Positions 1 through 6,461 of a stretch of DNA of 6,888 bases are shown here, one piece after another (position 1 is the stretch's first letter; each line of letters opens with the position of its first letter). The stretch comes from an uncultured Eubacteriales bacterium (GTDB lineage Bacteria; Bacillota; Clostridia; Christensenellales; Borkfalkiaceae): the NCBI GenBank assembly GCA_900554485.1, contig USHO01000057.1:1-6888 (forward strand), in the 5' to 3' direction. Below the pieces are notes generated by a model. That model saw only the letters and a list, made by a program, of their open reading frames with translations. It was not told the origin of the DNA and did not search any database. Both the position numbers and the translations under genes were made by a program.

Positions 1-38
1 CGCTGCGCGTGCCACCTCTCCCGTTTCATCGGGAGAGC
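1..38. repeat. Truncated dispersed intergenic hairpin repeat
   Basis: The window opens with a short GC-rich palindrome (CGC-TG-CGCG), followed by GTGCCAC and then a perfect 8-bp stem, CTCTCCCG at 16-23 and CGGGAGAG at 30-37, with the 6-base loop TTTCAT. No T-tract follows, so it is not a typical intrinsic terminator. From memory, GTCACGCTGCGCGTGCCA-type segments joined to a purine/pyrimidine-rich hairpin recur between genes in gut Clostridia genomes. This would be one copy cut by the window edge. The hairpin is seen directly; membership of a repeat family is recall and needs a genome search. Confidence 0.5.
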
Positions 39-98
39 CTACTCCCGGCAGGGTGAATTTCCGTAAGGTAATTACGATTATATTTTACAGGAGCGAAA

Positions 99-2582
99 AT
101 GTTAAACATCAAAGAACGTTTAAGCGGAAAAACTGCCGCGACGGAAGAAAAGACTTCCGCCGCTTTTTCCGATTGGACGCTTAAACTTAAATTCGATCGC
201 TCCTTTACGGCTAAACTTCTTTTATCCGATCAGAACGTCAAAGAATATTACGCCGATATAGCCACCGCGCTTTTGTCGTTTGAAAAAGTTCGCGCCAGAA
301 CGGTCTGGTCGGGCGTTACGTTTTCGGCGGGCAGAAGTCGCATTGCATATATAACCATAGTCGGAAAATCGTTGCGCGTTTACCTTGCGCTCGACCCCGA
401 AACGGTCGAAAACGGCAGATATAAGGCGAAAAACGCCGCAAACGTAAAGAGTCGCGCGACTACTCCGACGTTGCTTTATATCCGCAGCGAAGGCGCGAAA
501 CGTCATGCTTTAAGGCTTATCGGAACAGCCGCCGAAAATCTGGGATTAAAAAAGAGAACCGACGAACAACTTCCCGTTCTTGCCGAACATTTCAAACACG
601 ATTCGTTCGACAACCTCGTCGCGAGGGGACTTATAAGGGTAGTCCGTAAAGACGTTAAGCCCGCACCCGAAATCGGCGAAGTAAAGTCCGAAAATCATAA
701 CGAAAATCGCGTCAATGCCGCCCGCGTAAACGATTACGACGAGACGCTTAAAAAGGTCAATGACCTTTTGTCTGCCGAAAACGTCTGGGCGAACGCTCTT
801 ACGGCTATAAGCGAGGGCGAAGGTTCGGTCAGACTGTCGAAAAAATACATGTTGCGGTCTATCGACGAAATATGGGTTAAGGCTATAGAAGACTGTCTTA
901 ATTCGATCGACGCGCTTATCCGTAATCCGAGGCACTATATCGCCGAAACCGAAGAGGTTCTGCCGATAGAACTTACAAAGAAAATTTCGGGCAGGTCTAT
1001 AACTCATCTCGGCAGACATACGGACATGATCCGCATGAACGACAACGGCGAAGTCACGCCTATGAAGATGCTTAACGTCTTCCGCGAAGATTCGCTCATG
1101 ACGTATGAAAATAAGTTTCTCAACACGCTCGTAAACAGATTGTATATGTTCGTCAGCCGCCGCTATAACGTGGCTAAGACGAAAGGCGTCGACGAAGAGA
1201 CCGAGACGCTCGAATTTGAAAACAACTTTACCGACGGCGACGGTAAGGGCAGAATAAAACTTGTAATCGAATACGCTAAACGCAGCGACGGCGCGGACGT
1301 GAAAAACACCGTCTTCGATACCGGCGTATGGAAAAGGGTAGAGAGACTTAACGATATAGTCACAGGCTACGTCAATTCGTCGTTCTGCAAATCGATGGAC
1401 AGAAATTTCGTCCGTCCGCCGATAATGCGAACGAACGCGATTATCAAAAACAAATATTTCCGCGAATGTCTCGCGCTGTGGGAATTCATAGAGAGTTACG
1501 ACGACGCCGGGTACGGTATAACCGTAAGCGAAACGCTTAAAGACGTTTCCGACGAACACCTTAAAGAAATTTACGAGTGGTCGACGGCTCAATATATCGC
1601 TTTCCGCCGTCACGCCGAAGACGGTTACGGCGAAGAGGAAAACACCTCTTTCGTCCGCCCGAATTATTCGGTCGTAAAAGATTTTTCGCACGGGGCGATA
1701 AACGAAGATTTTGCCGAGACCGTAACCGACGAAATCGACGACGACGATAAAATCGCATTCGCGCTTGCCGTCGCGCTCGCGGCGGACGAAACCGAAAAAG
1801 AAACCGCGTACGTCAGAAAAACGACTTCGTTCGACGCAAGAATCCGTATGGCTGACGAGAAAAACAAAGCGCGTTTTGCCGCAGTCGCGAATGCGTTGCT
1901 TTCTTACGATAAAGTCAGAATGCGTATAAGCCGCAGGTTTGCGACTTTCAATGCGGGCAGAAAAATTCTGACCCGAATATCAGTAAACGAAAAATCGCTT
2001 AAAGTCTATCTGGCATTGAATCCTGCTTTGCCCGATAAAAAATTCGGCATCGAGGACGTGTCCGACGTCAGACGACTTGCGGATACTCCGTCGAAAATTA
2101 GGATAAAGAGCGACAGGGGCGTGAAGTACGCCGTCGAACTCATAAATATGATTGCGGACGAAAACGGTCTCAGACCGAGGAAGACTCCGCCCGCAGAGAT
2201 AAAAGCCGAAGATTATGCCGCCGTTCCGTTTGAGGAAATGGTGTCGAAGGGCTGGATACGCAATACGGTTACGACAAGAAAACCGCCTGCGGGGTTTGTC
2301 TTCGACGAACTGCCGTCTTTCGGCGTCAGACGCAGCGATTTCGGCGAGGTTGCCGCCGCGACCGCGGAGAAAATTTCCGTCGCCGAGGGAGAGACGATAT
2401 TGAGCGGAATACCCGCGACGCCGCAATCCGTCGGAACCGAAGAGGTTTCCGAAAGCGCGTTGCGTACCGCCGAAAAGATAGAGAAGATCGTCAGACCGGG
2501 CAGGGATTATTCGGAGCCGTCAAAATACGGCGTCGACGACAGCGCGGACTTTATCCGCGACGAACAGGAACACGAAGAATAA
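99..2582 (+). CDS. Large hypothetical protein, DUF2357-like centre with duplicated flanking domain
   Basis: This 827-residue protein has no signal peptide or membrane segment, so it is probably cytoplasmic. The start ATG is preceded by AGGAG at 89-93 with a 5-base spacer. Three parts can be seen. Residues about 35-184 and 577-728 are two copies of one domain: both contain ALLS(F/Y)(E/D)KVR, F(S/N)AGR, KSL(R/K)VYLAL(D/N)P and TP-x-IR/KS-G, and both end in a G(L/W)IR element. Between them, residues about 225-540 contain a helical region with RSIDEIWVKAIEDC and TYENKFLNTLVNRLYMFV. This recalls the conserved YENRF-type segment of DUF2357 proteins, some of which occur in McrBC-like loci. A DDDD-containing linker (about 543-565) joins the centre to the second copy, and an acidic tail ends the protein. 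No catalytic motif or nuclease domain was recognised. It heads an operon with a signal peptidase and a c-di-GMP protein. The function is unknown; the family assignment is tentative, but the coding call is firm. Confidence 0.9.
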   Translation: MLNIKERLSGKTAATEEKTSAAFSDWTLKLKFDRSFTAKLLLSDQNVKEYYADIATALLSFEKVRARTVWSGVTFSAGRSRIAYITIVGKSLRVYLALDPETVENGRYKAKNAANVKSRATTPTLLYIRSEGAKRHALRLIGTAAENLGLKKRTDEQLPVLAEHFKHDSFDNLVARGLIRVVRKDVKPAPEIGEVKSENHNENRVNAARVNDYDETLKKVNDLLSAENVWANALTAISEGEGSVRLSKKYMLRSIDEIWVKAIEDCLNSIDALIRNPRHYIAETEEVLPIELTKKISGRSITHLGRHTDMIRMNDNGEVTPMKMLNVFREDSLMTYENKFLNTLVNRLYMFVSRRYNVAKTKGVDEETETLEFENNFTDGDGKGRIKLVIEYAKRSDGADVKNTVFDTGVWKRVERLNDIVTGYVNSSFCKSMDRNFVRPPIMRTNAIIKNKYFRECLALWEFIESYDDAGYGITVSETLKDVSDEHLKEIYEWSTAQYIAFRRHAEDGYGEEENTSFVRPNYSVVKDFSHGAINEDFAETVTDEIDDDDKIAFALAVALAADETEKETAYVRKTTSFDARIRMADEKNKARFAAVANALLSYDKVRMRISRRFATFNAGRKILTRISVNEKSLKVYLALNPALPDKKFGIEDVSDVRRLADTPSKIRIKSDRGVKYAVELINMIADENGLRPRKTPPAEIKAEDYAAVPFEEMVSKGWIRNTVTTRKPPAGFVFDELPSFGVRRSDFGEVAAATAEKISVAEGETILSGIPATPQSVGTEEVSESALRTAEKIEKIVRPGRDYSEPSKYGVDDSADFIRDEQEHEE

Positions 2583-2609
2583 ACCGTTGAAGTTTTGCGC
2601 GGGTATCGG

Positions 2610-3254
2610 ATGAAAAAAGGATTTGCTTTATTAAAAAAAATAATAACGTGGGCGTCGCTCGTCATAATCGCCGCGCTGATAATCGCGGCGGTGATTACCG
2701 CGCTCGTCAATAAAAAGAGCAATTCTCCGACTTTTATCTTCGGCTATGCCGTAATGCGGGTGGAAACGGGCAGTATGGAGACGGCTATTCCCGCAAAAAG
2801 TTATATACTCGTCAGAAAGTCCGACGGTAAAAACCTCGGTGTCGGTACGGTTGTGACATATATGTGCAAAGACGAAACCTCGCCCGTATACGGCAATCTT
2901 GTCACGCACAGAATAACCGTTGTCGAAGAAAACGGATACGTTACGAAAGGCGACGCTAACCCCGCCGCAGACAGGCTTGTCGTCACGGAAGACGCCGTGG
3001 TTGCGGTCTATGTAAAAAATTTGCCCGTATTCACGTTTTTCGGGCGGGTGTTTGCCTCTCCGATAGGTCTTATACTTATCGCGGCGACGTTCATCGGCGC
3101 ATGCGCATTCGTTTATATACCGGAAATCGTACACGCTCTGCGCGACGACGATAAAGCGGAAAACGAAAAAGACGCCGAAATCAGGCGGCGTATAAACGAA
3201 GAAGTGGAACGGCTTAAACAGGAAGACGAAAAAAGGAGACGCGACGGCGAATGA
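2610..3254 (+). CDS. Signal peptidase I, SipW/S26B (Ser-His) type
   Basis: This 214-residue membrane enzyme probably cleaves signal peptides of exported proteins on the outer face of the membrane. It has an N-terminal transmembrane helix (about 11-33), then the family box VETGSME with the nucleophile Ser55, then VTHRI with His100, and TKGDANPAADR with Asp115 and Asp121. A histidine instead of the bacterial general-base lysine places it with the archaeal/ER/SipW branch. A second membrane helix lies at about 151-171. A strongly charged, probably coiled-coil cytoplasmic tail of some 40 residues (172-214) follows. I chose ATG 2610, giving MKKG before the helix, over the in-frame TTG at 2595; neither has a strong ribosome binding site. 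It lies 27 bases after the upstream gene and overlaps the downstream start by 4 bases. In Bacillus, SipW processes TasA-like matrix proteins, but no such substrate gene is visible here. Confidence 0.88.
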   Translation: MKKGFALLKKIITWASLVIIAALIIAAVITALVNKKSNSPTFIFGYAVMRVETGSMETAIPAKSYILVRKSDGKNLGVGTVVTYMCKDETSPVYGNLVTHRITVVEENGYVTKGDANPAADRLVVTEDAVVAVYVKNLPVFTFFGRVFASPIGLILIAATFIGACAFVYIPEIVHALRDDDKAENEKDAEIRRRINEEVERLKQEDEKRRRDGE

Positions 3255-5524
3255 AAAAATTCTTTTCAAAATATATCGGCGAAATTCTGATGGCGATAGC
3301 GACCGTAATATGCGTATTCTTTTTCGTACATATCACCGCGTTGGTATCGGATTACAGAAATTCGCTCAATAAGAGAATTTCCGATCAGGCAGAATTTTAC
3401 GCGCTCGAACAATCGCGTTATATCGCCGCGCAGTGCGACGATCTCAAACGCGAGACGAAGTTCCTTGCGGATAAATTGTCTGCGACCGAAGGCGGGGCGA
3501 CGGTATCGCAGGTAAAAGACGCCTTTCTTGCGGAATGGCGAAACGAATACCTTGTCGATATAGGGTACTATAAAGGCGATGCGATAACCGACTGGAACGG
3601 CAGCGCGTTATCGTCTTACGCCGAAATACGCGAATCTGTGAACGCCGTCGGCACAATATCAAGGGCGTTTCAGTACGATAATACCAAAATGTCGATCGCG
3701 ATTGCCGAAAACGTTGAAAACTCGACCGAGCTCGACGGTATAGTGCTTGTTTTCGAGCGTGCGGCGGTTTCGATCGAAAATTATAAGACAGGCGACGACG
3801 GCGAAAAGATAAACAGCGTCGCGCTCGCCGAATTTTCTCTGCTTATAAAACACGACGGTAAAATCGTCGATCGCGACGAAAACACCGATACGTTTACTAT
3901 CGGCAACGAATCCGTGCAAAGCGGTATCTTCGCGACGATTTTTTCCGACGGGGCGAAATTGCAATCCGCCGTCGATGCGTTGACGGGTGGTAAAAATTCG
4001 TCGTTTGTGTTTTCGAAAAATTCAAAGTATTACGTTCTTACGATAAATTCTTTCGGCAGCGAAAACGGCAACATGTCGCTCGCATGCGTGTATTCGGCGG
4101 ATAAAATATGCGGCGAAAGCAGCGCGATGATGAGCAGCGTACTGAGCGCGCTTTCGGGGCTTGCCGTGTGTATGGTCGTGGCGGTCGCCGCTACGTTTAT
4201 CAATATATCCGCATCGAAACGCCGCGAATATATGTCGGAATCTTATAACGCCGCGCTGAATTGCCCGACTACCGGAAAATTTGAAAAAGACGTCGAAGGT
4301 ATAATGAAACGTCACGGCGGGGCGAATTTCGCAATCGTATCGCTTAAAATCAATAACTTCGGCTACGTCAACGAAAAATACGGCGACAATGCCGGCGAAG
4401 AACTTGCCAAATATTGTTCGTCAGCCGTTCGCAGAGGTTTGTTTGCCGAGGAAACTTTCGCTTACGCGGGCGACGGAGAGTTCTATCTATTCCTGCACTA
4501 CCGCGACCGTCAGGCGTTTACCGAGAGACTTAACGGCGCGTATTTAAGACTTCGTTCGTTCGACGGCTTGGGGGACGATTACAGGGTCAACGTAGCATTC
4601 GCCGTATATGAGGTCGAAAAGGGCGTCAGACAGTCCGTCGCGTCTATGCTCGATAAACTGCGCATGGTCAAAAAAGCCGCCGCGGTAACCGTCGGGGCGT
4701 TCAGCATAACTTTTTATGAGGACATATTACGCGAAAATTACGTCAGAAAAGCCGAAATCGAAAGCCGTATGGAAAGCGCGCTGGCGGGCAACGAATTCCA
4801 CCTGTTTTATCAGCCCAAGTATAATTTAAGGGCAAAGAATATGGACGGCGCGGAAATCCTCATCAGATGGTACGATCCGAAAATCGGCAAGTACAGAGGT
4901 CCTAACGAGTTCCTGTCGGTTTTTGAAGAAGACGGGTTCATATCCAAACTCGACAGGTTCGTCTTCTTTAAGGCGTGCGAGAATATCGCCGGCAGGATAG
5001 CCGAAAGAAAGATATGCTATCCCGTTTCGGTAAACGTATCCAGAGTAACCGCCATTCAGCCCGACTTCGTCGATTACTATATCAGAATAAAGAAGAAGTT
5101 CAATATAAAAGACGGGTTTATTACTCTTGAATTCACCGAGAGTTTTGCCTATGAAAATTATGAATTTCTTAGAGACATCGTTTCGAAACTTCACGAAAAC
5201 GGACTTTTATGTTCGATAGACGACTTCGGTACGGGGTATTCGTCTTATAACATTCTCAAAACTATCGAAATGGACGAGATCAAACTCGATAAATTCTTCC
5301 TCGGCAAGGGCATTTCGGACGATAGGGACAAGACACTTCTCAAAAGCGTTATCGGCATGCTGAAAAAACTCGGCGCGAAAGTCACGCAGGAAGGCGTGGA
5401 AACCCGCGACGACATGATAATGCTCGAAGGTTTCGGGTGCGACGTCATTCAGGGATATTATTTCGCAAAGCCGATGAAATACGTCGATTTCTGCGAATTC
5501 GTAGATACGAACTTTACGAAATAA
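3251..5524 (+). CDS. Membrane GGDEF-EAL protein, probable c-di-GMP phosphodiesterase
   Basis: This 757-residue protein probably hydrolyses cyclic di-GMP under control of an external signal. A membrane helix (about 11-31) is followed by an extracytoplasmic region of some 265 residues, probably a Cache-like sensor, then a second helix (about 295-318). The GGDEF domain (about 335-490) is degenerate: the signature reads AGDGEF (406-411), the usual metal-binding Asp of the DxDNF segment is Lys366 in LKINNF, and no RxxD I-site is seen. It is therefore unlikely to make c-di-GMP. The EAL domain (about 500-750) keeps its key residues: Glu535 in AEILIRW, Asn595 in VNVS, Glu627/Glu630 in LEFTES, Asp657-Asp658 in DDFGTGYSS, Lys678, Glu714 in QEGVET and Gln734 in IQGY. 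The ATG lies inside the upstream stop (ATGA), with AGGAG at 3234-3238 and a 12-base spacer, which suggests translational coupling. Substrate and direction of activity are inferred from these residues. Confidence 0.93.
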   Translation: MKKFFSKYIGEILMAIATVICVFFFVHITALVSDYRNSLNKRISDQAEFYALEQSRYIAAQCDDLKRETKFLADKLSATEGGATVSQVKDAFLAEWRNEYLVDIGYYKGDAITDWNGSALSSYAEIRESVNAVGTISRAFQYDNTKMSIAIAENVENSTELDGIVLVFERAAVSIENYKTGDDGEKINSVALAEFSLLIKHDGKIVDRDENTDTFTIGNESVQSGIFATIFSDGAKLQSAVDALTGGKNSSFVFSKNSKYYVLTINSFGSENGNMSLACVYSADKICGESSAMMSSVLSALSGLAVCMVVAVAATFINISASKRREYMSESYNAALNCPTTGKFEKDVEGIMKRHGGANFAIVSLKINNFGYVNEKYGDNAGEELAKYCSSAVRRGLFAEETFAYAGDGEFYLFLHYRDRQAFTERLNGAYLRLRSFDGLGDDYRVNVAFAVYEVEKGVRQSVASMLDKLRMVKKAAAVTVGAFSITFYEDILRENYVRKAEIESRMESALAGNEFHLFYQPKYNLRAKNMDGAEILIRWYDPKIGKYRGPNEFLSVFEEDGFISKLDRFVFFKACENIAGRIAERKICYPVSVNVSRVTAIQPDFVDYYIRIKKKFNIKDGFITLEFTESFAYENYEFLRDIVSKLHENGLLCSIDDFGTGYSSYNILKTIEMDEIKLDKFFLGKGISDDRDKTLLKSVIGMLKKLGAKVTQEGVETRDDMIMLEGFGCDVIQGYYFAKPMKYVDFCEFVDTNFTK

Positions 5525-5564
5525 AACAAGGCGGTCGGGCAGATGCCCGACCGCCTTGTTTTAT
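5521..5564. terminator. Perfect 20-bp hairpin, bidirectional terminator of the operon
   Basis: Arms 5521-5540 and 5545-5564 are exact reverse complements around the loop AGAT. The stem has a GC-rich core (GGCGGTCGGGC) and an A/T base, so a TTGTTTTAT run ends the 3' arm on the plus strand. TTTTATTT follows the core on the minus strand, so it can act in both directions. The stem contains the TAA stop (5522-5524) of the GGDEF-EAL gene. Confidence 0.88.
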
Positions 5565-5569
5565 ACACG

Positions 5570-5608
5570 AAAAAGGACTCGGCTGAACTTGGAAGTTTAA
5601 CCGGGCTC
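5570..5608 (-). terminator. Imperfect hairpin with T-tract, likely terminator of the AraC-type gene
   Basis: On the minus strand, the segment beginning GAGCCCGGTTAAACTT can fold back on AAGTTCAGCCGAGTCC, with a few mismatches and G-U pairs. It is followed by TTTTT (plus-strand A-run at 5570-5574). It lies 20 bases beyond the stop of the minus-strand AraC-type gene, where a terminator is expected. The imperfect stem suggests an old or weakened site. The tight turn means the innermost pairs must open to form a loop. Confidence 0.5.
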
Positions 5609-5628
5609 TTCTAATTCTTGACCGGCCA

Positions 5629-6222
5629 CTATTGAGATTTGAATACGGTTTCGCGGTAGATTTCGTTTATATAACTGTCGTTGCTCGTTTTGAAACCGTC
5701 GAAAACTCCGTTTTTGTATTCGGACGGCGAAGTTTGCATAATGCGTTTGAAGTTCCCGATAAAGTTCTGTAAACTGTTATAGCCCACCATCGCCGCGATT
5801 TTTTTAAGCGAATAATTCGTATTCTGCAACAGGTTGACGGCGTAATTTATTCGCTGTTTATTAAGATATCTGTTGAATTTTTCGTCCGTGGCGGAATGGA
5901 ATATCTTTTGAAAATATACTGCCGAAATTCCTAAATACGCCGCCACGTCGTCGGTTGATATGTCGCGATTAAAGTTTTGTTTTATATATCTGAGGGCTTT
6001 ATTGACGTACAGATTGTATGTGTTGCCCGTTCCGACTTTTTCGGAGCATAAAAGAATCTGCACGAATAATTTTTTAATATCGAGTTCAAACAATACGTCG
6101 GAATACGGCGTATTTTTAGTGTAATTTTTGAATTGTAAAAGGGTGTTGAACACGTTTTCGGTATCCTGCAAAACGATTATGTCGTCGTCTTTATCCCGAT
6201 AATAACGGTAAACGTCAAACAA
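5629..6222 (-). CDS. AraC-family transcriptional regulator, N-terminally truncated (possible pseudogene)
   Basis: The frame covers at most 197 residues, against roughly 270-300 for usual AraC-type sensors. The C-terminal DNA-binding domain is complete. It starts near NKALRYIKQNFNRDIS (74-89), has a first helix-turn-helix at about 87-110 (DDVAAYLGIS, VYFQKIF) and a second at about 136-160 (SLKKIAAMVGYNSLQNF), and ends with the family signature TSPSEYK. About 70 residues precede it, matching the helical linker; the sugar/ligand-binding cupin domain is missing. The only upstream start in frame is TTG at 6222, which sits in the T-tract of the tRNA-Thr terminator, and an in-frame TGA lies at 6234-6232. 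No convincing ribosome binding site or promoter is visible. Hand-counted 60-base lines give about 32% and 42% GC here versus 47% and 52% in two lines of the operon genes, which may mean a separate origin. It may be a remnant, or a short regulator using a later start. Its target is unknown. Confidence 0.72.
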   Translation of the reverse strand: MFDVYRYYRDKDDDIIVLQDTENVFNTLLQFKNYTKNTPYSDVLFELDIKKLFVQILLCSEKVGTGNTYNLYVNKALRYIKQNFNRDISTDDVAAYLGISAVYFQKIFHSATDEKFNRYLNKQRINYAVNLLQNTNYSLKKIAAMVGYNSLQNFIGNFKRIMQTSPSEYKNGVFDGFKTSNDSYINEIYRETVFKSQ

Positions 6223-6261
6223 AAAAAGAACTCAGTCAAGCCGGAAAGGTTTAACTGAGTT
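6221..6261 (-). terminator. Rho-independent terminator of tRNA-Thr
   Basis: On the minus strand, AACTCAGT (6261-6254) pairs with ACTGAGTT (6236-6229). The stem continues through a U-G pair, two A-U pairs, one mismatch and two G-C pairs to a UUUCC loop. A run of seven T follows at 6227-6221. It lies 5 bases after the CCA end of the tRNA. Its T-tract is the same stretch that contains the putative TTG start of the AraC-type frame. Confidence 0.85.
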
Positions 6262-6266
6262 GAATA

Positions 6267-6342
6267 TGGAGCTACTGGCCGGACTTGAACCGGCGACCTG
6301 CTGATTACGAATCAGCTGCTCTACCGACTGAGCCACAGTAGC
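6267..6342 (-). tRNA. tRNA-Thr (anticodon CGU)
   Basis: The 76-base minus-strand cloverleaf is complete. The acceptor stem GCTACTG pairs with CAGTAGC, the discriminator base is T, and the CCA end is encoded. The D-arm is GCTCAGTCGGTAGAGC. The anticodon stem GCTGA/TCAGC encloses the loop TTCGTAA, giving anticodon CGT, which reads the threonine codon ACG. The variable region is AGGTC, and the T-arm is GCCGG-TTCAAGT-CCGGC. ACG is a frequent threonine codon in the neighbouring genes. The gene has its own likely promoter (6402-6430) and terminator. Confidence 0.97.
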
Positions 6343-6358
6343 ACCTTTTTTATTACGT

Positions 6359-6387
6359 TTGACTTCATAAACAAAATATGTTAAAAT
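6359..6387 (+). promoter_or_regulatory. Sigma-A-type promoter for the MGMT-like gene
   Basis: TTGACT (6359-6364) and TAAAAT (6382-6387) are separated by exactly 17 bases, close to the housekeeping consensus TTGACA-17-TATAAT. The predicted start is near 6394, giving a leader of about 68 bases before the ATG at 6462. Hexamers and spacing are seen directly; activity is inferred. Confidence 0.68.
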
Positions 6388-6401
6388 CAAAACGCTAAGA
6401 T

Positions 6402-6430
6402 AGTATAGCATATCGATTATTTTTTTGCAA
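6402..6430 (-). promoter_or_regulatory. Sigma-A-type promoter for tRNA-Thr
   Basis: On the minus strand, TTGCAA (6430-6425) is followed after 17 bases by TATACT (6407-6402), preceded by TGC, which forms an extended -10 element. The predicted start is near 6395, about 53 bases before the mature 5' end of the tRNA at 6342. It faces the plus-strand promoter, and both predicted starts fall at almost the same point. Confidence 0.62.
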
Positions 6431-6461
6431 CGATTTTTAGGGTGAAAAGGAGAAAATTTTT

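Noticed and set aside
54..84. Possible promoter with TATATT at 79-84 directly before the first gene.
   Set aside because: There is no -35 match at suitable spacing, and the implied start would fall inside the ribosome binding site. The operon promoter is probably further left, outside the window.
546..1691. A long open frame (381 codons) on the minus strand inside the first gene.
   Set aside because: It lies opposite a clearly coding plus-strand gene with a good ribosome binding site and internal homology. Its translation has no recognisable domain; the GC-rich codon bias of the real gene creates open antisense frames.
225..1720. Reading the DUF2357-like gene as part of an McrBC-type restriction system.
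   Set aside because: No AAA+ GTPase (McrB) or PD-(D/E)XK nuclease motif is visible in this protein or its neighbours, so a defence role is not supported.
2631..3269. A 212-codon minus-strand frame opposite the signal peptidase.
   Set aside because: The plus strand carries the full catalytic signature of the peptidase family; the antisense translation shows no family features.
5612..5632. Minus-strand GTGGCCGGTCAAG resembles GTCGCCGGTTCAAG of the tRNA-Thr T-arm, hinting at a duplicated attachment site left of the AraC-type gene.
   Set aside because: The match is short, needs a gap and a mismatch, and falls in the T-arm consensus shared by many tRNAs. No integrase gene or true 3'-end tRNA copy is present in the window.
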